A DNA stretch of 64,000 nt from Delphinapterus leucas (taxonomy: Eukaryota; Chordata; Mammalia; Artiodactyla; Monodontidae), in assembly GCF_002288925.2 (NCBI RefSeq), contig NW_022097996.1, positions 5,450,686-5,514,685 on the forward strand, read 5' to 3'. Within the stretch, counting starts at the first letter, position 1; every line of letters starts with the position of its first letter. Below the pieces are notes generated by a model, which saw only the letters and a program-made list of their open reading frames with translations, did no database searches and was not told where the DNA came from. The position numbers were made by a program, and so were the translations under genes. Of the stretch, positions 35,916-47,090 are shown one piece after another.

Positions 35916-37883
35916 GAGTGTAACAGGATAAGTCAGATGGAGAACAGGGTAAACGGGATGGGGAGAGGTGTCTCCCAAACTCCGCCTTCCTCTCATTCTT
36001 AATCACGGCCAGCTCTGCCTAAAATTTTACCCCATCCTCAAAATTCCAAAACTGGTCAAGTCCAAGATTTTTTTTTTTAAGTTATTGTTTTGAGTAAAAC
36101 CTTTATCTTAGACCAGACGCAAGGATGCTTTTCTCCTCTGCCTTTTACAATGTTTGGGAGAACGTGGTCATGATACCTTCTGGAAACAATCCTGACAATT
36201 CCCGTTTTCTGCGTCCCTTTTTTCATCGCTCCATCAATTTCAGGCACCACAATCTGTACCTGCTACTGCTAAGACCCCAGGTCTAGAAAAAGGGTGTTTA
36301 CCACCCTCTGCACCACGTTCCCCTAAGAATCTAATCCCAAATGATTCATGTTTGTTCTTTTACTAATAAGGCCGCAATATATAATCAAGTCTTTTATATA
36401 AAGTTCAGTAAGCTCACACAACAAGCTTTTAAAAAAATATAAACTAGTTCATCAGGATTCATGAGAGTATCAATCCCACAAAGGCAGAGTTTCTCTCGGA
36501 ATTATTTCCTACTATTCTCCCGGCACCTAGAACAAGGGTCGGTGTCACTCACCAAGATGTGCTGAAAGAATTAATGAGTCAGGAAAAACTAAGACAAGAA
36601 AATGCCGCAGGTCTAAGGTCTTACTAAAATGTAAACATTTTAATGAAGTATAATAAAATTCTCATTTATAGTGAGTCCTTTTTGGGGAAGGAGGATTTTG
36701 CCTTATTCCCTTTCTGAGATTATTTGTCAATGATGTCCGTTTTCTTTGTTTTCTTGGGCACACCATAATCTCTCTTACAGCAGTTTGAGTTAATAGTAAT
36801 GAAGTTACATTACATACACCTTCAAGGGAGGTAGTCACATTATTCCTCCGTCCGCAAAAGATTAATCAGACGTTAATAGCATACTCCATTAAGTTGTTAG
36901 AGAAACATATTATTTGAAGAAAAGAAACCAATCACAAAATCACAAAGTGATTGAAGCGCTGCATTGGGGGGTTAGGAAATATGACTTAATTTAGGCATAA
37001 GACTTAATACATATGAATCTGAAAACTCATGAACTCCCAAAAAGGGAAATGACTGAACAGTTTTGAGCACATAAAGCACCATAAATCAGCTGTGTGGCTA
37101 TCATAAGCAGTAGCAGTTTAAAACATCCCCAAGGTAATGATGTTCCGTCGTTTGTCCATTTCACTCACTCATACGCTCCACGCTTGTGTCCCAAACTGAA
37201 TCTTTTATGTGCAAGATGGGTGGTGTGTGTGCTTGGTTTGCAGCCAAAGGTAGAGTCTAGAAGCTGGGGGGTGGGAGGGAGTTGTGCGGATCTTCAAAAA
37301 ATAACTCTGTTCACATACTTCGAAGAAAGAAATTAAGTCCTTCTTCAAAGACTGTCAACTATAGGGAAACGGGCTGGCACATAAAATTTCCAGCCAAGAG
37401 TGAGGATTTATTCAAATGAAAAAAAGTCCATAATTCTGAATTTTAATCTTTTCCACTTAAATTTTACTTGAGGCTCCTTTTTATTTTTTCTCTAAACTGC
37501 TAGAGCAATCAGGAAGTCATAAATATTGAGGCTCAGCTGTCACTCTAAGAAACATTTTATGATTTTTTAAAATAAAAAAGCGTATTAAAATGAAAAACAA
37601 TTCTGACATTTTGTGGGAGAATCTCAACTACCTGCTACACCCGGCAGTATCACTGAATCATCACAAATGAGGAGACTTTACAGATGCTCAAATGCAGGGC
37701 CAGGTCCACACAATAGGGAGTTCATCCTTCCAGCCTTGCAGGAAACGGAGAGAAAGATGGAGGAAACCCCACAGGCTTATTTTCTTATCACAAAGCTCAC
37801 TTATTTCTTCAGAAATGTGCTCCCTTCATTTATGTACCTATGTAAATAGAGGGCTCCATCTGACTTTCACAACACACACGCAT

Positions 37884-37914
<31 letters not shown>

Positions 37915-38200
37915 ACGTGTGACTAGCCTGCAGTCCTCTAAATAGCAAACCAGCATGTATCATAGAAATAAATTCAAATAATTAGCTAGTCAGTGCCTTC
38001 TATTTACCTAGCATTACAGTCTGGCTGGAAGAGACAAGATGTCTACACACGAAACCATTAGAGGACAACACAAGACAGCAAATATGGATAGTTGTTCAAA
38101 CGTGTTGTAAAGATGTGTGTGGTGGCGGGAAGAGGAGGGGATGGGGTACACTAGCTACTGCACTGAAAGCAGACCTTCAAGGATACTTCAGTTAGATGAA
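35916..38200. other. Unassigned intron
   Basis: No gene or named repeat, apart from an (AC)n tract near 37884. Two overlapping + frames at 37613-37922 partly read the AC tract. Confidence 0.5.
37884..37908 (+). repeat. (CA)n microsatellite
   Basis: About 12 CA units, with interrupted CA/CG units on both sides (37871-37916). Confidence 0.95.
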
Positions 38201-40475
38201 CATGGTTCGCAGAATCGTGGTTCCCAAACTCGGGACCGGTGGACCAGTTCCTGGCCCACTTTTCACCCAGCCTCAGCGAACTGAGAAAACTGAGAATCAC
38301 AAAGCTAAATCTATTCCATTTACTAACATCTTTTTATGCAGCAATCTTAGGCTTTTTTTTTTCCTCTTATGACAGTATAAGAGATGGTAGATTTTTTATT
38401 AATGCCCTTATTTGGCAAGAATAAGAATTAGCCTCCCTATGTCAATTCCCACCAAATGCAAAATTCTGGGACATTGTGCCCTACAATTCAGCTTCATCAG
38501 GGAATCAGAGTGTCCACGTGTCATGAGTAAAACCAAACGTTTCACCATGTTAGCTCGGGGTCCAATGTCAGAACACCGGGCACAGCTGTGATACCTTCTC
38601 TCCAGGGGCAAATGGCCAGTCCCTGAGGGAAGGGCTACCCACCCCTAGTGCTGCAGGCGGATCAGAAAGTCCCCAGGGTCGAGGGGACAGACATCCCCTC
38701 CTTGGGATGGCACTGACTGTCCTTTACACAGAGGCGTGAACAGCCAAGTGGCTGAGTGGCAGAGCGGGGGAGACCCTCGGTGGAGACCCTCCTAGGAGAC
38801 CCTTCACTGCGACAGGCTGTGTCATGAGCCACGTGCCCTGCAGAAGCCACTTCGGGCACCTCAGACTTCCCTGTGAATGCCAGTGTGTTTGAGGCAATCA
38901 TGCCGTTGGACCTGAGACCGGTGACATAACAGAGGCACAGAATAGCCACCCCACGGCTAAACACACCAGCTGATGCAGGACGATGTGGTCCCCTCGGAAC
39001 ACGTGGCCGGGGTGTGTCCCCAGCAGGGCCCCTTGCAGAGCAGGGCAGCCCTGCAGACTGTGGGTGAGGTCCTGGAGGCTTACTCGGCTGCACAGGAGAC
39101 AAAGCAGGACCCGACCTTCACCCTGAGTCTGTAAGGGATGCCCAAACTGGGGGATTGTATCCTTCTGTGTTTTGCCATTGATGTAAGATCGATAACTGTT
39201 CTTTTTTAAATTTCATCTTGCATGTCATGGCAACCACTGTCCAAATTTCAGGATAAGAGCTATAAAGCCAAAGTCAAATCCCCATAATAATGGATTGTTA
39301 AAGGGGATGGAGATGAAACGTCCCACGAGCAGAGCTGGGACTGTGTCTGTCCAATGCTCGCAACAAACTGGAGTGGCCGGGAGTCCTGGGGGAGCCCCAG
39401 CAGGAGAAGAGGGCCAGGTAGGAATGAGCAAACACAGAGAGTGACAAAGGATTGCGTTTGGGCTGCCGCAGTTAAACTGGGACGGTGCAGTGGAGACAGA
39501 ATGCAGGCCAAGGTGTATACCTTTCCCTTACCGACTGCAGGGAGGCACTTGGGGGTTTTGAACAGGAAGTGCCAGGGTAAAAATAGAAGGGGTAAAATGG
39601 AAAGATCAGCCAACAGGTAAATATTAAAGGAGAGAAAGACTAAAGAACGTAACATTTTGAATGCAAGAAGCATCTGTAAAGAAAACTTCCTGGGAGATTT
39701 TCATTGATTTGCCACCCTGTTCAAGAATAGAGAGGTCAGACGTGACTGCAAAGTTTTCGTCGCCACATCTGAGACACAAAGGTACAGATACAGGGATGAG
39801 AGGAAGGGACAGATGCTGAGGTTGGATTTAGATAAGCTGGGTCCTAAGCGACCGTTGCACACAGGCTTGGGGAGGGCCAGACCTGAGAGACGTGCGTGGA
39901 CTACCCATCCAGGATTCTGAGAGCCCACAAAAACCAGATTTTGTCAGATTTTCTTCAAAAGGACTAGTTTGATGTCAGAAAATGAAATTGCCAAGAAGGC
40001 AATCAAGGATGGTGATGAATGGGAAATCGACTCTCCCACAAAGTGACCTTTCCCCCGTCATGACTGTAAACCAGTTGATTCTCATGAAGCTGCCCAGCAA
40101 ATAGAGCCGGAGCACCACTACCTTGGCCGCCAACAGCAGCCCGCACTTCGTCCGACTTCTCTGAAAGCTGCAGGATCCAGATGCTTCGTTTGAAACTGTC
40201 CTTGAGTTTGGGGACACGGTGGCCTATCATGGGCTTTCCCCCAAAGAGCAGAAAATAATGAATTCTTCCCAAAAGACAGCTTTCATAAATGGCTAGGACT
40301 TCTGTGCAGACGCAATTCCTCTCAAAACAATAACTATTTCAAATTCTTCCTTACAGTGTAACCAAAAGGGCAATAAGTCTGTCCAGTACTCGTGGCAAGA
40401 ACTAAATGATTCACCTACTGCTATCATGTGTTTCTCTCCCCTCCTGGCCATATTTTAAAATATAATATCTCCTAT
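38201..40475. other. Unassigned intron with a G+C-richer block
   Basis: 38560-39130 and parts of 39330-40250 are visibly richer in G+C and CpG than the neighbouring intron and show no repeat family I know. Minus frames of 146 codons (39102-38662) and 137 codons (39673-39260) are open but unrecognised, and no plausible splice-bounded exon was found. Confidence 0.45.
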
Positions 40476-40479
40476 TTAG

Positions 40480-41395
40480 ATGGTACTTTTAAAATTTATT
40501 TTTATGGAGGTAAAATTGATTTATAACATTATATAAGTTTCGTGTGTACAGCACCATATTTCTACTTTTGTATTCACTACAGTGCTCACCACCAAAAATT
40601 TAGTTTCCATCAATCGCCACGCAGTTGGCCCCCTTTACTCAATTTGCCCCCATTTCCCCTCTGTAACCATTACTCTGTTCTCTGAGTCTACGTGTTTGTT
40701 TTTCTTTGGTTTGGCTTGTTCATTGATTTTGTTTTTTGTATGTCTGTTTGTTTTGTACATTCCACATATGAGTAAAATCACACAGTGTTTGTCTATCTTT
40801 GTCTGTCTTATTTCACTTAGCATAATAACTTTAAGGTCCATCCATGTGACAAAGGGCAAATGTCATCTTTTTATGGCTATGTAATATTCCATTGTGTATA
40901 TATACCACATCTTTTTTATCCATTCATCTGTTGATAGGCACTTACCTTGTTCCATATCTTGGCTATCGTAAATAATGCTGCAATGAACATAAGGGTGCAT
41001 ATATTTTTTTCAAATTCGTGTTTTCATATTCTTCAGAAAAATACCCAGAAGAGGGGTAAGCTGGATCCTACTGTAGTTTTACTTTTAATTTTTTGAGGAA
41101 TCTCCATATTGAACTTTTTATTTAAAAATTCAAGTATCTTGAGCTTCCCTGGTGGCGCAGTGGTTGAGAGTCCGCCTGCCGATGCAGGGGATGCAGGTTC
41201 ATGCCCCGGGTCCGGGAGGATCCCACGTGCCGCGGAGCGGCTGGGCCCGTGAGCCATGGCCGCTGAGCCTGCACGTCTGGAGCCTGTGCTCCGCAACGGG
41301 AGAGGCCACAACAGTGAGAGGCCCGCGTACCGCAAAAAAAAAAAAAAAATTCAAGCATCTTCCATAAATAGTATTTCATCATTTTTCCTGATAGC
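40480..41395 (-). mobile_element. L1 3' end, minus orientation, split by a SINE
   Basis: Left end 'tatttttatggaggtaaaat' (reverse L1 tail), then 'catttcacttagcataataa'-like words, 'catctttttatggctatgta', 'ttcattgtgtatatatacca' and 'gcaatgaacataagggtgca', the reverse of L1 ORF2 C-terminal and 3'UTR sequence. More diverged than the type A and B copies. The SINE at 41141 interrupts it. Confidence 0.85.
41141..41350 (+). mobile_element. CHR-type SINE (short form, full core)
   Basis: Starts gagcttccctggtggcgcag, includes 'gggtccgggaggatcccacg' and 'cacgtctggagcctgtgctc', and ends in about 17 A. Flanked by attcaagtatctt (41128-41140) and attcaagcatctt (just after the A-run), one mismatch apart. 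Confidence 0.96.
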
Positions 41396-41524
41396 TTCCC
41401 TAAAAATCAATCATAACTTTATTATGTGACAATAATGGTTCAATAAATCATTGAGATTTGATGAGTCCATTGCGGGTTATGAAGATAAATGTCATCTCTT
41501 GCCACAAAGAAGGCTCAGGCTGCA

Positions 41525-41585
41525 GAAATTCTTCAATAAATATTTATCAAGTGCCCACCATGTGCCAGGCAGAAATGCATACAGC
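41525..41585 (-). repeat. Short L2-type 3' end
   Basis: 'caataaatatttatcaagtg' and 'cccaccatgtgccaggcaga' are the reverse of the L2 terminal sequence. Confidence 0.65.
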
Positions 41586-41589
41586 TTGC

Positions 41590-43600
41590 CCCATATCCTA
41601 AACCAGGAGCATTGGACCTTTTAATTAAATCAAGCCTCCCCTTTGTAACAGAATGTCACCTCACCCAAGGACAGTGCCCACTAGAGATAAGTTTCTGCCT
41701 GTACAGCACCCATACTAATCTTCAATGATGTCCCTTTTTCCACCGCTTGTTTTGCATGTGAGGAAAATAAGGAAAAGTAAAACTAATCCATCTGCCAAGG
41801 ACCTAGGGAGAGGAAATGGGAAAACGTGAAACACAAATGTGTGCCCCACAGCTTGACCCTCACTTGCTCCCTTAATTCCTACCCCAGTGGTCTGAGAATT
41901 TTAAGCATCCATGTTTTTTAGCTCTTCATTTAACAAAAAACAACAGAATCACACTTTGTCTCTAAAATGCTTAAATAATATGGAGGTAAAGCATAGAATT
42001 TTCATACCAAACATAGACACCAAAACAGAAAGTGAAGTAGCAAATCACTGACGGGTACAGTCTCTTACCATTTGAAAGTTTCGTGAACAAAATATGCAAG
42101 GTAAAGACAACATTACTTTAAAATTCAGCAATTTCCCACCAAACTTCTCAAAACTAACTTTTTGTTTGGTCTTCTTCTTATTTCCTCTATGTACTTTTCC
42201 CCCAAACTCCCACAAGTTTGCCATAATCTCCATAACCAAAACTGCAACTCTTGCAAGAGGGAGCAGAACTGGCTGCTTTATGACTCTGCCTTTTAGGACC
42301 TCAACTGGACAATGAAATCGCACGAGCACCTGGCTCAGAGGGACTCATTCAGGGGAATTAGCTTCTTACCCTGAGATGTGTAAATGCAGAGTGACGCTGC
42401 TGGAGGCCTCTGCTGTGTCATTTCCATTCTAATCACCCTTGTTTCCAGTTGTTTATTAGTTCATGGCAAGAATTCCATCTCCAACTACAATTCCAGCCCA
42501 AGCACGTTTCCTTTCTCATGTCATTTGAGGTGGAGAAAACAGTTCCACTTGCTACTCTATAAACTGAGAAATGGTCAGAAACCAATGGACGGCTTTGTGG
42601 TATCCGGATGCTCTTGGTGTTCTAATTTGGAAAATGCTTTATAAAAATAAAATTTCACAGATTGCCTAAACTTTGAACAGATGTAGTTTTCAACTTAAGA
42701 ACCCTGCGTGAGCTGTTAAAAACATAAAGATTTTTTTTTTGCCTTTTTTGAAAGTATGGAAACTAAAACAGGGTCTTCTAATAACAGATAGAACAATGCT
42801 TCAGCACCATTTAGTTCCATCACAATTTGTTGGACTGCTTGCTGTGGGTGTTCTTGTGGAGGAACAAAACACTAGATACTCTCCTTGGCTGATGGTTAGA
42901 AGATGCTGGTTGTGACATATATACATGATATGCGATATATATAGCAAATGGATCAATAATCACCATCCACAAATGAGATCACACTGTCCTTTGCACTCAG
43001 GTTGTGACAGCAGGAGACACCATGGGCTTGACTGCCAGGTGAACGCCCTTCCCATCATTCCCAGGTGTCTCTAGACGCCCCCAAAGTCTTCCTCCGCGTG
43101 CTCACATACCTATTTGTCAGAGGAAGTCCCCACTCTGCAGCACGTAAGATCTGCCCTTTGCCTTGTGCTCCCGCTTGCCTCTGCGCCCCCCCCCCCCCCC
43201 CCCCCCCCCCCCCCGCCACATAAAGTCATGGGAGAAGCCACACCACCACCATCATTCCCAGTAACAGCATCAACTTCTAGCCTGTGGTGTTGCCTCTGGA
43301 GGAACCAGCGCTTCGGTCCTCAACGTGCCAGAACTTGTTTGGGTCCTGGATAGACTCAGACAGCCTGGCCATCATCTAGCTGTGGGCCATACATCCTCAC
43401 TGGAACACAGAGACTTCTGTTTCTATCGGCACCCCTTCAACAATTCCCACAACAACTGGTTATCTCCACTTTCTCATAATTTTTTTTTAGGTCATGAAAA
43501 ATAATTCCATCATGTTCTGACCCTCAATCTCAGCCAAATACGGTCTTAAGGGATGAGAAAAATAAGACAAAACGAAACAGAAAGCATGTTTTTTTGCCCT
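41590..43600. other. Unassigned intron with a poly(C) run
   Basis: No gene or named repeat. Overlapping frames at 42045-42329 (both strands) and 42384-42644 are not recognised. A 29-base C run lies at 43186-43214. Confidence 0.5.
43186..43214 (+). repeat. Poly(C) run of 29
   Basis: Uninterrupted C homopolymer. The 79-codon frame at 43114-43353 runs through it as poly-Pro and is not supported. Homopolymer length is uncertain in any assembly. Confidence 0.95.
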
Positions 43601-43603
43601 GTC

Positions 43604-43948
43604 ATCCTATTTTTGCTTCTGAGGCTAGGCCATAAAAGGCACTGCAGTTTCCACCTTGATCTCTTGGATGGCTGGCTTTGGGGGAGGCCTGCCACCATGT
43701 CATGACATGGAAACTCACACAGCCCTGTAAAGAGGCCCACATGGAGGAAACTGAGTCCTCCTACCAATAGCAAGCACCGGTTTGCCAGACACGTGAGGGA
43801 GCCACTTTGGAAGATCTTCCAGCCCCCTTTGAGGCTTAAGATGACTGGTTCGTCAGCCAAAATCCAACTGAAACTCATGAGAAATACAAGCCTCATTGCC
43901 TAGTCAAACCACTCCCAAGTTCCTGACCCACAGAAACTATGAAAGATA
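43604..43948 (+). repeat. MLT1-like (ERVL-MaLR) LTR fragment
   Basis: 'gaggctaggccataaaaggc', 'ccaccatgtcatgacatgga', 'gaaactgagtcctcctacca' and 'cctgacccacagaaactatg' follow the 3' half of an MLT1-type LTR. It stops abruptly where Tigger1 sequence begins. Confidence 0.65.
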
Positions 43949-43949
43949 A

Positions 43950-45213
43950 AAAGAGAGCACCTCTGTTTACAACATGGTTTACTGAATATTTTAAGTCCAC
44001 TGTTGAGACCTGCTGCTCAAGAAAAAGATGCTTTTTAAAATATTATTGCTCATTGACAATGCACCTGGTCATCCAAGAGCTCTGATGGAGACGAACAATG
44101 AGATTAATGTTGTTTTCATGCCTGCTAACACAATGTTCATTCTGTGGCCCACGGATCAAGGAGTAATTTCTACTTTCAAGTCTTATTAAGAAAAACATTT
44201 CCTAAGGCTATAGCTGCCATAGATGGTGATTCCTCTGATAGATCTGGGCAAAGTAAATAAAAACTTTCTGGAAAGAATTCACCATTCTAGTTGCCATTAA
44301 GAACATTCATGATTCGTGGGAAGAGGTCAAAATATCAGCGTTAAAAAGGAGTTTGAAAGAAGTTGATTCCAACCTTCAGGGATGACTTTGAGGGGTTCAA
44401 GACTTCAGTGGAGGAAGTAGGGGGAGATGTGGTAGAAAGAGAAAGACAACTAGAATTAGAAGTGGAGCCTGAAGATGTGATTGAATTGCTGCAGTTTCAT
44501 GATAAAACTTGAATGGGTGAGGAGTTGCTTCTTGGGGATGAGCAAAGAAAGTAGTTTCTTAAGATGGAACCTATTCCTGGTGAAGATGCTGTGAAGATTG
44601 TTGAAACGACAACAAAGGATTTATAAAATGACATAAACTCAGCTGATAAAGCAGCGGCAGGGTTTGAGAAGATGGACTCCAGTTTTGAAGGAAGTTCTAC
44701 TGTGGGTAAAATGCTATCCAACAGCATGTCATGCTTCAGAGAAATCATTTGTGAAAGGAAGAGTCAATCGATGTGGCAGACTCCACTGTTGTTTATTTTA
44801 AGAAACTGTCACAGCTACCCCAGCCTTCAGCAACCCCTGCCCTGACCAGTCAGCAGCCATCAACATCGAGGCAAGACCCTCCACCAGCCAAAAGGTTATG
44901 ACTTGCTGAAGGCTCAGATGATGGTTAGCATGTTTTAGCAAAAAAGTAGTTTTAATTAAGGTAGGTACATTTTTTATACATAATGCTATTGCACACTTAA
45001 TAGACTACAGTATAGTATAAATAATAACTTTATAGTATAGTATATAGTATAGTATAGTATATACTACAGTGTAAATAATAACTTTACAGTATAGTATAGT
45101 GTAAACATAACTTTTATATGAACTGAGAAATCAAAAAATTCATGTGACTCATTTTATTGTGACAGTTGCTTCATTGTGGTGGTCTGGACCAAACCTGCAA
45201 TATTTCAGAGTTA
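43950..45213 (+). mobile_element. Tigger1 (pogo/Tc1-mariner) DNA transposon relic, 3' half
   Basis: Begins inside the transposase gene ('ctgtttacaacatggtttac'), where the DDE-domain words [15 protein letters not shown] can still be read near 44035-44085. It continues through 'gagcctgaagatgtgattga' and 'gcaagaccctccaccagcca' to the 3' terminal region 'gtggtctggaccaaacctgc' near 45180. Frames are broken by stops and indels and the 5' half is missing. The 3' non-coding part carries an expanded TATAGTA tract. Confidence 0.9.
45005..45100 (+). repeat. Local tandem expansion in the Tigger1 3' end
   Basis: 'agtataaataataactttat' and 'agtgtaaataataactttac' flank a run of TATAGTA units, so the segment 'ctacagtatagtgtaaacat' of Tigger1 has been duplicated and partly expanded. 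Confidence 0.8.
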
Positions 45214-45224
45214 TGTTTGTTAAA

Positions 45225-46428
45225 TTCGTCCAATCCAAGAGGATGGAATATCTGTCCATTTATTTGTGTCTTCTTCAGTTTCTTCCATTAATATCTTACA
45301 GTTTTCGATATGCAGGTCTTGGTTGAGTTTATTCCTAGGTATTTTATTCTTTTGATACAATTGTAAATGAGATTCTTTTTACATTTCTCTTGCTGATAGG
45401 TCATTATTAGTGTATAGAAATGCAACAGACTTTTGTGTATTGATTTTGTATCCTGCAACTTTACTGAATTTATGTATTAGTTCTAACAGTTTTTTAATTG
45501 GGTCTTCAGGATTTTATATATGTAGTATCACGTCATCTGCAAAGAGTGACAGTTTTACTTCTTCCTTTCCAATCCGGATTCCTTTTATTTCTTTTCCTTA
45601 TCTAATTGCTGTGGCTAGGACTTCCAATGCTATGTCGAATGAAAGTGATGAGAGTGGGAATCCTTGTCTTGCTCCTGATCTTAAAAGAAATCCTTTCAGC
45701 TTTTCACTGTTGAGTATGATGTTGGCTGTGGGCTTGTCATATGTAGCCTTTATTACGTTGAGGAACATTCCCTTTATGCCCACTTTGCTGAGAGCTTTTA
45801 TTATAAATGTATGTTAAATTTATCAAATGCTTTTTCTGCAGCTATTGAGATGATCATATGATTTTTTTACCCTTTATTTTGTTATGTGGCGTATCACACT
45901 GACTGATTTGTAAATGTTGAACCATCCCTGCATTCCTGGAATAAATCCCATTTGATCATGGTATATGGTCCTTTTAATGTATTCCTGATTTTGGTTTGCT
46001 AATATTTTGTTGAGGAATTTTGCATCTATGTTCATCAGGGACATCAGCCTGTAATTCTTCTTTTCCTGTGGCATCCTTGTCTGGTTTTGGTATCGGGGTA
46101 ATGCTGGCCTCGTAAAATGAGTTTGGAAGAGTTCTCTTCTATTTTTGGGGCGAGTTTGAGAAAAAGTGGTACCAATTCTTTTTTGAATAATTGGTGGAAT
46201 TCACCAGTGAAGCCACTGGTCCTGGACTTTTGCTTGTTGGAATGTTTTTGATTACCTGTTCCATCTCCTTACTAGTAATCAGTCTGTTCAGATTTTCTAT
46301 TTCATCACGGTTCAGTCTTGGTAGATTATACATTTCTAGAAATTTATCAGTTTATTCTAGGTTGCCCAATTTGCTGGCATACAATTTTTCATAGTAGTCT
46401 CTTATGATCTTTTGTATTTCTGTGTTGC
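45225..46428 (-). mobile_element. L1 ORF2 fragment, minus orientation
   Basis: Reverse-strand ORF2 RT region. Words such as 'agtttattcctaggtatttt', 'gtatcctgcaactttactga', 'tgctgtggctaggacttcca' and 'cattcctggaataaatccca' are typical of the reverse complement. On the - strand, short open pieces at 46074-45874 and 45783-45598 keep RT-like residues. Both ORF2 ends are missing. Confidence 0.93.
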
Positions 46429-47090
46429 CTATCAACACGTAAATGGATAAATAAATTGTGGTCTATCCATATGTAGTCTATAAAATATAATAAAAAGTAG
46501 TACATGCAACTACGTGGGTGAGCCTCAAAATAATTACACTAGGTGAAAGAAGCCAGACAAAAAGCACGTATTTTATGATTATATTTAGAATTCTAGAAAA
46601 TGCAAACTAAATTATAGTGATGAAAAGTAGATCAGTGTATAACACCAAGAGTGACCCTTAATGTAAACTGTGAACTTTGTGTGATTATGGTGTGTTCCTG
46701 TAATACATGCACCACGCTGTGGGGATATGGATAGTGGGAGAGGCTATGCGTCTCTAGAGGCAGGACGCACATGGGAAATCTCTGCCCCTGCCCCTCAACT
46801 TTGCTGTGAACCAAAAACTGCTCTAAAGGCATAAAGTCTTAATAAAAAAATTTTTTGAATAGATCAGTGATTGCCTGGGGATGGTAGAAGTGCCTAAGAA
46901 AGGAGATGGAAGAGAGATTTCAAAGACGCATATGGAAACGATTGGAGGTGATGGATATGTTCATTATCTTGATTGCAATGATGGTTTCAGTAATACATGC
47001 ACATGTCAAAGTATACCAAACTGTACACTTTAAACACGAGTAGTTTATTGCCTATCAATTATTCCTCAATAAAACCATTTTAAAATTAGG
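46429..47090 (+). mobile_element. L1M-type 3' end, plus orientation, with a nested L1 stub
   Basis: Starts 'cacgtaaatggataaataaa' (ORF2 C-terminal end) and ends 'ctatcaattattcctcaata' near 47070. It is interrupted by 46638-46859. It meets the minus-strand L1 at about 46428, giving a tail-side plus piece next to an inverted upstream piece. Confidence 0.8.
46638..46859 (+). mobile_element. L1 3' stub with 10-bp target-site duplication
   Basis: 'gtgattatggtgtgttcctg', 'ggaaatctctgcccctgccc' and 'gctctaaaggcataaagtct' followed by an A-run: a 222-bp L1 3'UTR of a different class from types A and B. Direct repeats tagatcagtg lie at 46628-46637 and 46860-46869. Confidence 0.88.

Noticed and set aside
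39975..40272. Two overlapping minus frames (80 and 89 codons) as a missed exon
   Set aside because: No consensus splice pair in frame and no recognised domain; kept only as part of the unassigned G+C-richer intron.
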